The position numbers and the translations under genes are program-made. This document shows positions 52,923 through 63,346 of a stretch of DNA of 64,000 nt, piece after piece; position 1 is the stretch's first letter; the number at the start of each line of letters is the position of its first letter. The DNA lies in contig NZ_JASXSZ010000001.1 of NCBI RefSeq assembly GCF_030315975.1, forward strand, positions 248,001-312,000, read 5' to 3'. The notes beneath the pieces were generated by a model, which had not been told where the DNA came from, did no database searches, and was given only the letters and a program-made list of their open reading frames with translations. The stretch comes from Microbacterium candidum. Lineage in GTDB: Bacteria; Actinomycetota; Actinomycetes; Actinomycetales; Microbacteriaceae.

Positions 52923-53501
52923 TCAGACGGCGACGCGCAGATCCATGGGTCGGAAGAGGCGCTCGAGCTCGCTCGCGCCGTCGAGGTCGACATCCGTCGC
53001 ATCCGCGCCCGATGCCCACTCCTCGGGACGCGGCATGGCGCGCCGGAGCGCGGTCGACCGCGAGCGCCGCGGACCCACGACGCGGATGCGGTCCCCTCCG
53101 TGGCCGACGCGGCATCCCCACGTGCGCAGCGATTCGACCCGCACCTGCGCGCCGGCACGGAGGAGCGCGCGGTGCAGCCGGTCGGACAGCGGCCAGCCCA
53201 GGCTGACATCGATCCGCGTCCCGCCGCGGATGGCCGCGAGCAGCACCCGCAGGACGTCGCGCAGCTCCGTTCCGTCGGCAGCGCGCACCGCGATGCGCAT
53301 CGGGGCTCGATGCCCGCCGGCACGCAGGCGCAGCCAGGCGCTCTCGTCGACCGCGATCGCTCCGCGCAGGAGATCGACATCGGACTCGCGAAGGGAGTCC
53401 CGCGCGGCCGCCGCGATGTCGGCGAGGATGCGGTCGACCTCGCCGTCGCCGTCGCCGATCCGCTCGTCCGTCACACGCTCGCCGATGGTCGCACTCATCA
53501 T
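52923..53501 (-). CDS. Hypothetical protein, possibly a detached proline-catabolism-enzyme tail
   Basis: 192 residues, Arg/Leu-rich, soluble: DESAWLRLRAGGHRAPMRIAVRA, LRDVLRVLLAAIRGGTRIDVSLGWPL, GDRIRVVGPRRSRSTALRRAMP. This layout resembles the extra C-terminal part of actinobacterial bifunctional proline/pyrroline-5-carboxylate dehydrogenases, from memory only; no enzyme domain is present here. Single gene. Confidence 0.5.
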   Translation of the reverse strand: MMSATIGERVTDERIGDGDGEVDRILADIAAAARDSLRESDVDLLRGAIAVDESAWLRLRAGGHRAPMRIAVRAADGTELRDVLRVLLAAIRGGTRIDVSLGWPLSDRLHRALLRAGAQVRVESLRTWGCRVGHGGDRIRVVGPRRSRSTALRRAMPRPEEWASGADATDVDLDGASELERLFRPMDLRVAV

Positions 53502-53624
53502 GTGGTCCTCTTCTCATCCTGATCCGACGGCCTCGCGTGCGGCCGATATCGGCGCGTTCCGCCCAGTGTGCCGGTACCCCGGCGTAACCGGAAGTGCCAG
53601 AATCTAACCAATGCTGTGAAGTCA

Positions 53625-53637
53625 TCCTTAATAAGGA
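53625..53637. promoter_or_regulatory. Palindrome before the LysR gene
   Basis: TCCTTAATAAGGA, perfect with a central A, 12 bases upstream of the LysR ATG. Its right arm AAGGAG also serves as a Shine-Dalgarno. Possible autoregulatory site. Confidence 0.4.
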
Positions 53638-53649
53638 GTCCTGGGGGAC

Positions 53650-54618
53650 ATGCTCGATCTACGCCGGATGCGGTTCCTCTACGAGTTCCAGCAGCGCGGT
53701 ACGCTCGCCGCCGTCGCCCGCGCATACTCCTACTCTCCTTCGTTCATCTCGCAGCAGATCGCGACGCTCGAGCGCGAGGCGGGGACCGCCCTCCTGCGGC
53801 GTACGGGCCGTCGCGCACAGCTCACCCCGCAGGGGGAGCTGCTGGCCACCCGCGCCGGGGAGATCCTCGACCGGATGGAGCGGGCCTCCGCCGAGCTCGC
53901 CGCCTACGCGGACGTCGTGACCGGGACCTGCCGCATCGCGGTGTTCCAGTCCGTGTCGCACACCGTGCTGCCGCGCGCGATCGCCGGGCTGTCCGCGCGC
54001 CACCCGCAGCTTCGCGTCGAGATCGTCGAGCGCGAGCCCGAGCAGGGACTGTTCGAGACCGCCGCCCGCGAGTTCGACCTGGTGATCGCGGAGCAGTACC
54101 CGGGCGTGACCCGTCCGCGCAGATCCGGTCTCGATCATGTGACGCTCGGCGAGGATGCGCCGTTCCTGGTGACCGCGCGTTCGGGCCCCCTCCACGTCAC
54201 GACGCTCGCCGCCGGCGAGTCCCTTCCCTGGATCGCCGAGCCGCGGGGGACCGCGTCGCGGATCTGGCTCACCCAGCTCTGCCGGGCCGCCGGGTTCGAA
54301 CCGGACGTCCGCTACGAGACCAACGACCTCGTGACGCACCTGCGCATGATCGAGGCCGGGCTCGCGGTCGGCATCCTCCCCCAGCTCATCCTCGCGTCGA
54401 TGCGGGCCGACGTGGCGTTGCACCGTCTGCCGCTGACGGCCGGGCGCGAGCTCTTCAGCGCCGCGCGGGAGACGACGGTGGATCTGCCGATGCTCACTGT
54501 CGTGCGCGCGGCACTCGCCGAGGCGTTCGACGCCGCGATGGCGATGGGGCAGCCCGGAGTCGAGCCCGATGCCGATCCGTGTCAGTGCGGGCAGGCTGCC
54601 GCATCCCGCAGCACGTGA
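53650..54618 (+). CDS. LysR family transcriptional regulator
   Basis: 322 residues. DNA-binding domain MRFLYEFQQRGTLAAVARAYSYSPSFISQQIATLEREAGTALLRRTGRRAQLTPQGELLATRA, then the substrate-binding domain with VFQSVSHTVLPRAIAGLSARHPQLRVEIVEREPEQGLFETAAREFDLVI. Target unknown; no enzyme gene divergent from it within 148 bases. The 3' end overlaps the GntR gene convergently by 37 bases. Confidence 0.92.
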   Translation: MLDLRRMRFLYEFQQRGTLAAVARAYSYSPSFISQQIATLEREAGTALLRRTGRRAQLTPQGELLATRAGEILDRMERASAELAAYADVVTGTCRIAVFQSVSHTVLPRAIAGLSARHPQLRVEIVEREPEQGLFETAAREFDLVIAEQYPGVTRPRRSGLDHVTLGEDAPFLVTARSGPLHVTTLAAGESLPWIAEPRGTASRIWLTQLCRAAGFEPDVRYETNDLVTHLRMIEAGLAVGILPQLILASMRADVALHRLPLTAGRELFSAARETTVDLPMLTVVRAALAEAFDAAMAMGQPGVEPDADPCQCGQAAASRST

Positions 54619-55292
54619 TCGCGGACGAGAACGAGGAGCCCCGCCGCATCCGCCTCCATGAGCCGATCCAGGATCAGGTGGTGCTCGGTGGCGGACTGCC
54701 GCAGCTCGGGCGTCTCGATGCGGGATGCGAGGCTGCCGAGGCGCGTCTCCTGCCGCAGTGAGGTCGCGAGCTGCGAGAGCCGCTCGTTCTCCAGCAGGCG
54801 GAGGATCTCTCGATGGAAGCCCTGATCGGCGTCGAGATACCCCGCCAGGTCGCCCTCGTCGATGGCACGCACGCCCTGGTCTGCGAGGGCCCGGAACTCC
54901 CCGATGCGGTCACGGGGGAAGATCGGCGCAATCGCCGCCATCGCGGACGACTCGAGCCACGCCCGCACGGTCGTGATCTCCCTTGTCTCGCGCTCGCTCA
55001 TATGCGTGACGCGGAATCCTTTGTTGCGCACGGGCTCGACGAAGCCGCGATGCTGCAGATTCACCATCGCCTCGCGGACGGGGGTCGCCGACACGGCGAA
55101 CTGCGCGGCGAGCGACGGAACGGTCACGAGGGTGCCCGGTGCGAGCTCGCCGATGACGATCGCCGTGCTGAGCATGTTCTCGACCTCGTTGCGGAGGTTG
55201 CCGTGGCTGTCTCCGCGGGAAGCGCGTCTCGCATCCAAGAGCGCACCCCCTTCATCACGCCATGTGCGGCTCCATCGCTCGGACTTCAGCAT
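54582..55292 (-). CDS. GntR family regulator (FadR/FCD subfamily)
   Basis: 236 residues. Winged helix LRNEVENMLSTAIVIGELAPGTLVTVPSLAAQFAVSATPVREAMVNLQHRGFVEPVRNKGFRVTHMSE, FCD ligand domain with metal-ligand pattern (Asp of DADQGFHREILRLLENE, His HREI, His of TEHHLILDRLMEAD). FCD regulators respond to carboxylates. No linked operon visible; start 55292 is the first ATG but an internal start near residue 35 is possible. Confidence 0.88.
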   Translation of the reverse strand: MLKSERWSRTWRDEGGALLDARRASRGDSHGNLRNEVENMLSTAIVIGELAPGTLVTVPSLAAQFAVSATPVREAMVNLQHRGFVEPVRNKGFRVTHMSERETREITTVRAWLESSAMAAIAPIFPRDRIGEFRALADQGVRAIDEGDLAGYLDADQGFHREILRLLENERLSQLATSLRQETRLGSLASRIETPELRQSATEHHLILDRLMEADAAGLLVLVRDHVLRDAAACPH

Positions 55293-55435
55293 AGGGGAGG
55301 GTGTGCAAAGCGCCCGATCCTGCCCCTGATCAGGTGACGGAGGCCGATCGTCACGCGCGGTGGGTGACGAATGTCACGGACGGAACATGACTGCCGGACG
55401 AAGCGCACCCCGCCTCCGAACGCGAGGGTGGATGC

Positions 55436-56368
55436 ATGGAAACCACAGAACTGCGCTCGAGTGCCGAGCGCACCGCGGCCGGATCGGCGATCGCCGCATC
55501 CGGTCTCGTCAAGAGCTTCGGCAAGGTGCGCGCCGTGCGCGGCGTCGACCTGTCGGTCCGCCCCGGCGAGATCGTCGCTTTCCTCGGACCGAACGGCGCC
55601 GGCAAGACGACGACGATCGACATGCTGCTCGGCCTCTCTGAGCCGGATGCCGGTTCCGTGCGGGTGTTCGGCCACTCACCGCGCGGTGCGATCGCCCACG
55701 GTCTCGTCTCGGCGGTGCTGCAGACGGGCGGTCTTCTCAAGGACATCACGGTGCGCGAGACGCTGCAGCTCACGGCCTCGCTCTTCGCGGACACGCGTCC
55801 CATCGACGAGGTCCTCGAGCGCGCCGGCATCCGCGAGATCGGCGACCGGAAGGTGGGCGTCTGCTCGGGAGGCCAGCAGCAGCGGCTCCGTTTCGCGATG
55901 GCACTCCTCTCCGACCCCGGGCTCCTCATCCTGGACGAGCCCACGACGGGCATGGACGTCGAAGGCCGGCGCGCGTTCTGGAGCGCGATCCGCGCGGATG
56001 CCGCGCGCGGCCGCACCGTGCTGTTCGCGACGCACTATCTCGACGAGGCCGACGAATACGCCGACCGCATCGTGCTGATGAGCCGCGGCAAGATCGTCGC
56101 GGACGGCACCACGGCCGAGATCAAGAACCTCGTCTCCGGCCGGGTGGTGCGCTTCACGCTCCCCGACGCCGACCAGGTCGCCCTGGCTGGCCTGCCGGGC
56201 GTCGACAGCGTGCAGACGCAGGGCGGGCGGGTCGCCGTCCAGACGAGCGACTCCGATGCGCTGGCCCGCTACCTCCTCACCCAGACGGAAGCGCGCGACA
56301 TCGAGATCACCGCGCAGAACCTCGAGAGCGTGTTCCTCGCGCTCACCTCCGAAGGAGACGAAGAATGA
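55436..56368 (+). CDS. ABC transporter ATP-binding protein (DrrA/CcmA-like exporter)
   Basis: 310 residues. Walker A FLGPNGAGKTTTID, signature VCSGGQQQRLRFAMALL (a variant C-loop with C-S-G-G-Q), Walker B LLILDEPTTGMD, and H-loop ATHYLDEADEYADRI. C-terminal domain typical of drug or lipid exporters. Its stop overlaps the permease ATG (ATGA). Usual partners of such pairs are the two-component genes downstream. Confidence 0.94.
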   Translation: METTELRSSAERTAAGSAIAASGLVKSFGKVRAVRGVDLSVRPGEIVAFLGPNGAGKTTTIDMLLGLSEPDAGSVRVFGHSPRGAIAHGLVSAVLQTGGLLKDITVRETLQLTASLFADTRPIDEVLERAGIREIGDRKVGVCSGGQQQRLRFAMALLSDPGLLILDEPTTGMDVEGRRAFWSAIRADAARGRTVLFATHYLDEADEYADRIVLMSRGKIVADGTTAEIKNLVSGRVVRFTLPDADQVALAGLPGVDSVQTQGGRVAVQTSDSDALARYLLTQTEARDIEITAQNLESVFLALTSEGDEE

Positions 56369-57180
56369 CCGGCACATCCTCCACCGACCGCGTGCAGCTC
56401 GACCGCCGCGTTCCTCCGTTCGGCGGCTTCAACCTCACGTATCTCGGCATCGAGCTGAAACGGAAGCTCCGCAACCGCCGCACGCTCATCTTCACGGTGG
56501 CGTTCCCGGTCGTGATGTTCATCGTGGTCGGCGCGCGGTTCCTGACGATCCCGATCACGTCGACCCCGGTGTCGCAGGGGGGACCGTCGGTCGCCGCGTA
56601 CATCATGGTCTCGATGGCGGTCTATGGCGCCATGATGTCGGCCACGCAGACGGGCGCCTCCGTCGCCGTCGAGCGCGCGCAGGGCTGGAGCCGGCAGCTG
56701 CGTCTGACGCCGCTGAACCCGTTCGTCAACGTCATCATCAAGATGATCGCGGGGATGCTGCTGGGCCTGCTGGCCGTGGTCGCGACCTACATCACGGGCG
56801 CGATCGCCGGCGTGCACCTCACCCCGGTGCAGTGGATCGCCACCGGGCTCATCGGCTGGCTGCTCGCGAGCGCGGTCTTCACGACGCTCGGGCTCATGGT
56901 CGGCTACATGGTCCCCGGCGAGAACGCCGCACAGGTGACGAGTCTCGTGATCGTGATCCTGTCGTTCATCGGCGGCATCTTCTACCCGATCAACAACATG
57001 CCCGACTTCCTGCAGACGATCGCGAAGTTCACGCCCGTCTACGGCATCGGACAGCTGGCCCGCGCACCCCTCACCGGCGACGCGTTCGACATCTGGGCGC
57101 TCGTGAACGTGATCGTGTGGTTCGGGATCTTCCTCGTCGGCACGGTGTACTTCTTCCGCCGCGACACGAAGCGCGTCTGA
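56365..57180 (+). CDS. ABC-2 type transporter permease
   Basis: 271 residues, six membrane helices. FGGFNLTYLGIELKRKLRNRRTLIFTVAFPVVMFIVVG start, GWSRQLRLTPLNPFVNVIIKMIAG, GLMVGYMVPGENAAQVTSLVIVILSFIGGIFYPINNMPDFLQTIAKFTPVYGIGQLAR: all ABC-2 permease features. Translationally coupled to the ATPase and followed by a hairpin. Confidence 0.93.
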   Translation: MTGTSSTDRVQLDRRVPPFGGFNLTYLGIELKRKLRNRRTLIFTVAFPVVMFIVVGARFLTIPITSTPVSQGGPSVAAYIMVSMAVYGAMMSATQTGASVAVERAQGWSRQLRLTPLNPFVNVIIKMIAGMLLGLLAVVATYITGAIAGVHLTPVQWIATGLIGWLLASAVFTTLGLMVGYMVPGENAAQVTSLVIVILSFIGGIFYPINNMPDFLQTIAKFTPVYGIGQLARAPLTGDAFDIWALVNVIVWFGIFLVGTVYFFRRDTKRV

Positions 57181-57188
57181 GAGCCGCC

Positions 57189-57227
57189 GCTCACCCTCTG
57201 ATCCGCTCCGGGCATCAGGGGGTGAGC
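57189..57227 (+). terminator. Hairpin after the ABC-2 permease gene
   Basis: 14-bp stem GCTCACCCTCTGAT / ATCAGGGGGTGAGC (one G-U pair) and an 11-base loop, 8 bases after the stop and 40 before the kinase ATG. No T run; a partial terminator would make kinase expression lower than that of the exporter. Confidence 0.65.
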
Positions 57228-57267
57228 GCGTGGCGGGCGGTTCTAGGGTGAAGGAAGAGGTGAGGCG

Positions 57268-58419
57268 ATGGACGAGCAGCAGTGGGGCCCGGTCTGGGTG
57301 CTGCGACCCAGCGACTCGGTGGCGGGCGTGCGTCACACGTTCCCGTCCGTGCTGCGGTCCCAGACCGCCCTGCGCTGGTATGCGGGCGGCGGCATATCCC
57401 TGATCTGGCTGGGGGCCGCGGGCACGGAGATCGTCCATGCGTCGGGCTCCGCCGCATCCGCCGCCCTCGGCCTGGTCCTCCTCGGCCTGTTCGCCATCGC
57501 GTTCCTGGGGGCCGCCCCGATCAACTGGACCCTGGCGGTGTCGCGACGCTTCATCGCGATCGCCGTCGTCTTCGCCTTGTCGTTCTCGCTCTGGCCGTGG
57601 CTCGAGTGGGGTCTGTCCGGCATCTGGACCTACGTCGGCGTCCTCATCGCGGCGGCGGTCTTCCCCTGGCGCGTCACGTGGCCATCGATCCTCGGACTCG
57701 CGCTGCTGGCCCTCGTCTTCGGCGTCCTCGGTGTCGGGTGGAACACGAACATCCTCTGGGTCCCCGCGATCATCGGCTCGATCTCCCTCATGATGGCTGC
57801 CTTCATCCGCTCCATCGACTCCGTCAACCGGATGCGGCTGGCACAGCGGGAGGTCGAGCGCCTCGCCGCCGAGCGCGAGCGTGGGCGCGTGGCACGCGAC
57901 ATCCACGACATCCTCGGCCACTCGCTGACGGTCATCACGGTCAAGAGCGAGCTCGCCGGCCGTCTCGTCGACGCTGATCCGCAGCGCGCGAAGACGGAGA
58001 TCGCCGAGGTCGAGGCGCTCGCCCGTGCCGCACTCGCAGATGTGCGGGCGACGGTCGCCGGTTTCCGCGGGGTGAGCGTGAGCGGTGAGCTGGCGGCGGC
58101 ACGCGTGGCGCTGGCGGCGGCGGATGTCGCGCTTGATGCGCCGACGACGACGGATGCGGTGCCCCCCGACCGGCGCGAGCTGGCCGGATGGGTCGTCCGT
58201 GAGGGCGTGACCAATGTCGTCCGTCATGCCGAGGCGAAGCGCTGCCGCATCCGCCTGGAGTCGAACCGCATCGCGATCGAGGACGACGGTGTCGGACCTG
58301 CCGGGGCCAACTCGGGAACGGGGCTCTCGGGGCTGCGCGAGCGCGTGGATGCCGCGGGCGGAATACTGGCGGTGGGCCGCAGCGATCTCGGCGGCTTCCG
58401 CCTGGAGGTGACCCTGTGA
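57268..58419 (+). CDS. NarL-type sensor histidine kinase
   Basis: 383 residues. About five to six membrane helices (38-190) form the sensor part, then the HisKA_3 dimerisation motif RVARDIHDILGHSLTVITVKSELA (His213), and an ATPase domain ending LAGWVVREGVTNVVRHAEAKRCRIRLESNRIAIEDDGVG...GLSGLRERVDAAGG. DesK-like architecture (membrane sensing). Stop overlaps the regulator ATG. Confidence 0.93.
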   Translation: MDEQQWGPVWVLRPSDSVAGVRHTFPSVLRSQTALRWYAGGGISLIWLGAAGTEIVHASGSAASAALGLVLLGLFAIAFLGAAPINWTLAVSRRFIAIAVVFALSFSLWPWLEWGLSGIWTYVGVLIAAAVFPWRVTWPSILGLALLALVFGVLGVGWNTNILWVPAIIGSISLMMAAFIRSIDSVNRMRLAQREVERLAAERERGRVARDIHDILGHSLTVITVKSELAGRLVDADPQRAKTEIAEVEALARAALADVRATVAGFRGVSVSGELAAARVALAAADVALDAPTTTDAVPPDRRELAGWVVREGVTNVVRHAEAKRCRIRLESNRIAIEDDGVGPAGANSGTGLSGLRERVDAAGGILAVGRSDLGGFRLEVTL

Positions 58420-59021
58420 TCCGACTGCTCGTCGCGGACGATCAGGCGCTCGTGCGCGGCGCGCTGTCGGCGCTCCTCGGGCTCGAGCCGGACATCGAGG
58501 TCGTCGCCGAGGTGGGGCGCGGCGACGAGGTCGTCGCGGCCGCCGTGGCGAACTCCGCCGACGTCGCCCTGCTCGACATCGAGATGCCGGGAGTCGACGG
58601 CATCGCGGCGGCGGCGGAGCTGCGCCGCGCGCTGCCGACCTGCCGTGCGCTCATCGTCACGACGTTCGGCCGGCCGGGATACCTCAAGCGGGCGATGCAG
58701 GCCGGGGCGTCCGGGTTCGTCGTGAAGGACACCCCTGCCGCCCAGCTGGCGGATGCGGTCCGCCGCGTGTCTCAGGGGCTGCGCGTCGTCGACCCGGTCC
58801 TGGCTGCCGAGTCGCTCGCCCAGGGCGACTCCCCGCTCACCGAGCGTGAGACCGACGTGCTGGCGGCCGCCCAGACGGGCGGCTCGATCGCCGACATCGC
58901 GGGCATGCTGCATCTGTCCGAGGGCACGGTGCGCAACCACCTGTCGAACGCCATCGGCAAGACGGGCGCCCGCAACCGCGCCGACGCCGCTCGCATCGCC
59001 GACGCGAACGGCTGGCTCTGA
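58416..59021 (+). CDS. LuxR/NarL-type response regulator
   Basis: 201 residues. Receiver: acidic pair ADDQ, phosphoacceptor Asp54 (VALLDIEMPGVDG), Thr of IVTTFG, Lys of FVVKDTPA. LuxR helix-turn-helix SPLTERETDVLAAAQTGGSIADIAGMLHLSEGTVRNHLSNAIGKTGARNRADAARIA. Pair with the kinase; probably controls the exporter genes ahead of it. Confidence 0.95.
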   Translation: MIRLLVADDQALVRGALSALLGLEPDIEVVAEVGRGDEVVAAAVANSADVALLDIEMPGVDGIAAAAELRRALPTCRALIVTTFGRPGYLKRAMQAGASGFVVKDTPAAQLADAVRRVSQGLRVVDPVLAAESLAQGDSPLTERETDVLAAAQTGGSIADIAGMLHLSEGTVRNHLSNAIGKTGARNRADAARIADANGWL

Positions 59022-59399
59022 TCAGGCCCTGAGTCCGAGGGCATCGAGCTCGGCGTCGTCGAGCATGCGGGAGCGGGTGAGGAACCGCATCCCCGTCGGA
59101 CCCTCGACCGAGAAGCCCGCACCGCGACCCTCGACGACGTCGATGGTGAGGTGCGTGTACTTCCAGTACTCGAACTGCGACTCCGACATGAAGACGCGGA
59201 TCGGGTCGTCGAGACCGACGTCCAGCGCACCGAGCTCGACGTCGCCCGGACCGGTCAGGAACATCCCGACGGGATAGCACATGGGGGAGCTGCCGTCGCA
59301 GCATCCTCCGGACTGGTGGAACATCAGCGGCCCGTGCTGCGCGGTGAGTTCGCGCAGGAGGGATGCCGCGGCATCCGTCACCGCCACGCGTTCTGTCAT
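59022..59399 (-). CDS. DUF779 family protein (aldehyde dehydrogenase-linked)
   Basis: 125 residues. LLRELTAQHGPLMFHQSGGCCDGSSPMCYPVGMF with three invariant cysteines, and FEYWKYTHLTIDVVEGRGAGFSVEGPTG are the DUF779 motifs. The family is nearly always next to an acetaldehyde/aldehyde dehydrogenase; it may act as chaperone or cofactor-handling protein (function unknown). Lies downstream of the aldehyde dehydrogenase, with the palindromic repeat 59419-59550 between. Confidence 0.9.
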   Translation of the reverse strand: MTERVAVTDAAASLLRELTAQHGPLMFHQSGGCCDGSSPMCYPVGMFLTGPGDVELGALDVGLDDPIRVFMSESQFEYWKYTHLTIDVVEGRGAGFSVEGPTGMRFLTRSRMLDDAELDALGLRA

Positions 59400-59418
59400 C
59401 TCTTCTCCTCCATCCCCT

Positions 59419-59550
59419 GCCGGTCGTTGAGCGAGCGAGGCGATCCGAAGCGCGGTGAGCCGATCTCTCAGGCCCACCGCGCTTCGTCTCGCTCGTTCCT
59501 CGCTCGCTCAACGACCGGCGCAATGCTGCACTCGCTCGCTCAACGACCGG
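59419..59550. repeat. Nested palindromic repeat element between aldehyde dehydrogenase and DUF779
   Basis: Outer arms of 22 bp at 59419-59440 and 59498-59519 (core GGTCGTTGAGCGAGCGAGG) and inner arms CGAAGCGCGGTG (59446-59457) / CACCGCGCTTCG (59475-59486). A third arm copy lies at 59531-59550. I recall this GTTGAGCGAGCGA element as frequent in Microbacteriaceae intergenic DNA; likely a dispersed palindrome family acting as RNA stabiliser or attenuator. Confidence 0.8.
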
Positions 59551-59560
59551 GTCCGTCGGC

Positions 59561-61111
<1,551 letters not shown>

Positions 61112-61185
61112 GGTGGTGTCTCCTTCGACTCTGGCGACGGTCGTCGTCGCTGGTGCCGAAGGTAGGCGCCGGCAGGTTGCAGAAC

Positions 61186-61206
61186 GTTGCGACGCCGGGT
61201 CGCAAC
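61186..61206. promoter_or_regulatory. Inverted repeat upstream of the aldehyde dehydrogenase
   Basis: GTTGCGAC-GCCGG-GTCGCAAC, 75-95 bases before the dehydrogenase ATG; an extra GTTGC half-site lies at 61176-61180. The best candidate binding site for the GAF-type regulator at 61889-63223. Confidence 0.5.
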
Positions 61207-61256
61207 GGCGCAGATCGCCACTCCGTCGCGAGATGGCGCCCGATGTGGCGTACCGG

Positions 61257-61832
61257 TCAGGCCGGTCGGTCACCCGCACGCGGCCGGTACCGCACGGCGA
61301 CGGCGCCCGAGCGGAACTCCTGGCGATCCACGAGTTCGAGCTGGATGCGCTCACGCAGACCCGTGAGCAAGGTCGGCCCATGTCCGGCGAGCACCGGCTG
61401 CACGAGGAACTCGTACTCGTCGATGAGTCCCAGATCCGCCAACGCCAGGGGGAGTGTCACTCCGCCCACCCACAAGCCCTCGCCCGGCTCCTGCTTGAGC
61501 ATGCGAATCGCCTGTCCCACGTCGCCCCGCACCAGCTCGCCGTTCCAATCGGCTTCGCTCAGCGTGCTCGACACGACGTACTTCTTCGCCCGATCGATGG
61601 CGTCGGCGAACGGAGTCTGCGACTCGTCCATCCAGTCGGGCCAGGCGCCTGTGGTCGGCCTTCGCCATGCCGACTCCATCATCTGGTAGGTCACCCGGCC
61701 GAACAGCAGGGCATCGGCCCGTTCCATCTCGGCGGTCCAGAAGCGCATCGACTCCTCGTCCGGCGGGAGCCCTGCCTCGTGATGGCAGCAGCCGTCGAGC
61801 GTGACATTGATCGAATATCGAAGCGGTCTCAT
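61257..61832 (-). CDS. Dihydrofolate reductase family protein (RibD C-terminal domain)
   Basis: 191 residues. [105 protein letters not shown]: the second RibD-C type reductase of the window, only distantly like 2717-3280. Substrate unknown. Not obviously connected to the aldehyde cluster in which it sits. Confidence 0.87.
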   Translation of the reverse strand: MRPLRYSINVTLDGCCHHEAGLPPDEESMRFWTAEMERADALLFGRVTYQMMESAWRRPTTGAWPDWMDESQTPFADAIDRAKKYVVSSTLSEADWNGELVRGDVGQAIRMLKQEPGEGLWVGGVTLPLALADLGLIDEYEFLVQPVLAGHGPTLLTGLRERIQLELVDRQEFRSGAVAVRYRPRAGDRPA

Positions 61833-61888
61833 CCCGTTGCACTCCTCTCGGGTCCGTGCTCTCCCCGCAGCACGCGGATGACTCGCAC

Positions 61889-63223
61889 CTACTGCTCGAG
61901 ACGCTCGATCCGCGCGACGAGCCCCGCTCGGCGCGGTGAACGAGCCGGCAGCATCGACAGACACAGCCGGAGCAGCTCGACGTCGTCGGCCGCCGCATCC
62001 GTCTCCGCGAACGCGAGCAGCACGTCGACGCTCGCCTCCGCCATGAGCGACTCCCGGAGCGCGCCACGCACCGTCTCGCGATACTCCTCGACCCCGGGAG
62101 CGACCGATTCTGGGAGGACATCCCCGCGATAAGCCGCGAGCGCGACGCGGTGCGCACCGCGGTCGAGGAGGGAGAGGACCTGCTCGGCATCCGTCTCCAT
62201 CGGAACGTCGAGCCGGTACGGCTTGGATGCGGGCGCGAGCCCAGGACCGAGCCGCTCCAGCATCTTGCGCAGGCGCACCATCTCGGCACGGAGGGTGACC
62301 GTCGCACCGGGGTCGCCGTAGACGAGCTCGGCCAGCCGCTCCGCGGAGACGCCCTGTCGATGGGTCGCGAGCATGAGGAGCAGCTCGGCGTGCCGGGTGG
62401 TGACCTCCGCGACACGCTCGCCGTCCTCCGTGACCGCTTCGAGCAGCGCGCGACTGCGTCCGAGGACGGTGAGGGTCGCTCGCACCGACGTCGAGCCCTT
62501 CGCCGCGCGGATCGGCGGCCGACTGCTCCTGGACTGGGCTTGCGCCCGCTCGCGCATGCGGGTCAGCAGCAGCTCGCCCTCGACAGCGCGGGCCGTGGCA
62601 TCCACCAGCAGCTGCGCTTGAGGGGAGACCACCGGGTCTCCGCCCGTGACGTCGATCACACCGAGCACGCGCCGCGTCTCCGGGTCGTGCACGGGTGCGG
62701 CGGTGCACGACCAGGGCTGGACCAGCCGGTTGAAGTGCTCCGCCCCGCGGATCTGCACCGATCGATCGAGGGCGAGGGCCGTGCCCGGCGCCGAGGTCCC
62801 CACGGCATCCTCCGACCAGTCGGCTCCCGCCACGAACCCCATGTCGCCGGTGAGCGCACGGACGTGCGCGTCGCCCTCGACCCACAGGAGGCGCCCGGCC
62901 GCGTCGCCGACGGCGATGAGCACCCCGGAGTCCGAGACGTCACCCGGCATCAGCAGGCCGCGGATCATGTCGATGACCCCCGCGAGCGGGTGCTCGCTGC
63001 GCAGACGCTCGAGCTGCTCCGCGTCGAGGGCGAGGGGAGGAAGTCCCTCGACGCCGACCAGGCTGTCCAACGACCGCCGCCAGCTGTCGCGGACGATCCC
63101 GCGCACGTCGGCGATCCGTGGATCCGCACTGTTGCCGCGCACGAACTCCTCATGGGCGCGCTCGATCAGCAGGCGCGAGGAGTCCGGAGAGCCCTCGCGG
63201 CGCGGCGACCACGGCGACGACAT
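61889..63223 (-). CDS. GAF-domain transcriptional activator (AcoR-like without AAA+ domain)
   Basis: 444 residues. The N-terminal half is the AcoR-type sensor: SRLLIERAHEEFVRGNSADPRIADVRGIVRDSWRRSL, the GAF-like DSGVLIAVGDAAGRLLWVEGD, and FVAGADWSEDAVGTSAPGTALALDRSVQIRGAEHF with NRLVQPWSCTAAPVHDPETRRVLGVIDVTGG. The second half is not the sigma-54 AAA+ module; a winged-helix-like segment (VTTRHAELLLMLATHRQGVSAERLAELVYGDP...VRLRKMLERLG) ends it. Known relatives drive aldehyde/alcohol dehydrogenases. Divergent from the alcohol dehydrogenase. Confidence 0.88.
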   Translation of the reverse strand: MSSPWSPRREGSPDSSRLLIERAHEEFVRGNSADPRIADVRGIVRDSWRRSLDSLVGVEGLPPLALDAEQLERLRSEHPLAGVIDMIRGLLMPGDVSDSGVLIAVGDAAGRLLWVEGDAHVRALTGDMGFVAGADWSEDAVGTSAPGTALALDRSVQIRGAEHFNRLVQPWSCTAAPVHDPETRRVLGVIDVTGGDPVVSPQAQLLVDATARAVEGELLLTRMRERAQAQSRSSRPPIRAAKGSTSVRATLTVLGRSRALLEAVTEDGERVAEVTTRHAELLLMLATHRQGVSAERLAELVYGDPGATVTLRAEMVRLRKMLERLGPGLAPASKPYRLDVPMETDAEQVLSLLDRGAHRVALAAYRGDVLPESVAPGVEEYRETVRGALRESLMAEASVDVLLAFAETDAAADDVELLRLCLSMLPARSPRRAGLVARIERLEQ

Positions 63224-63346
63224 GGCGCCCCCTTCTGCGGTGAAGGAGCGGGACGGGTTCACGCCAGTGTAGGCCGGGTGTTCATCGGATGCCCCTGTCG
63301 GTCTCGCGCGGGCGATGCAAGAGTGGCGATGAGGAGAGGAGTCGTC

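Noticed and set aside
55436..59021. Antibiotic biosynthesis self-resistance module
   Set aside because: The exporter plus two-component pair is an ordinary actinobacterial arrangement and no biosynthetic genes are nearby.
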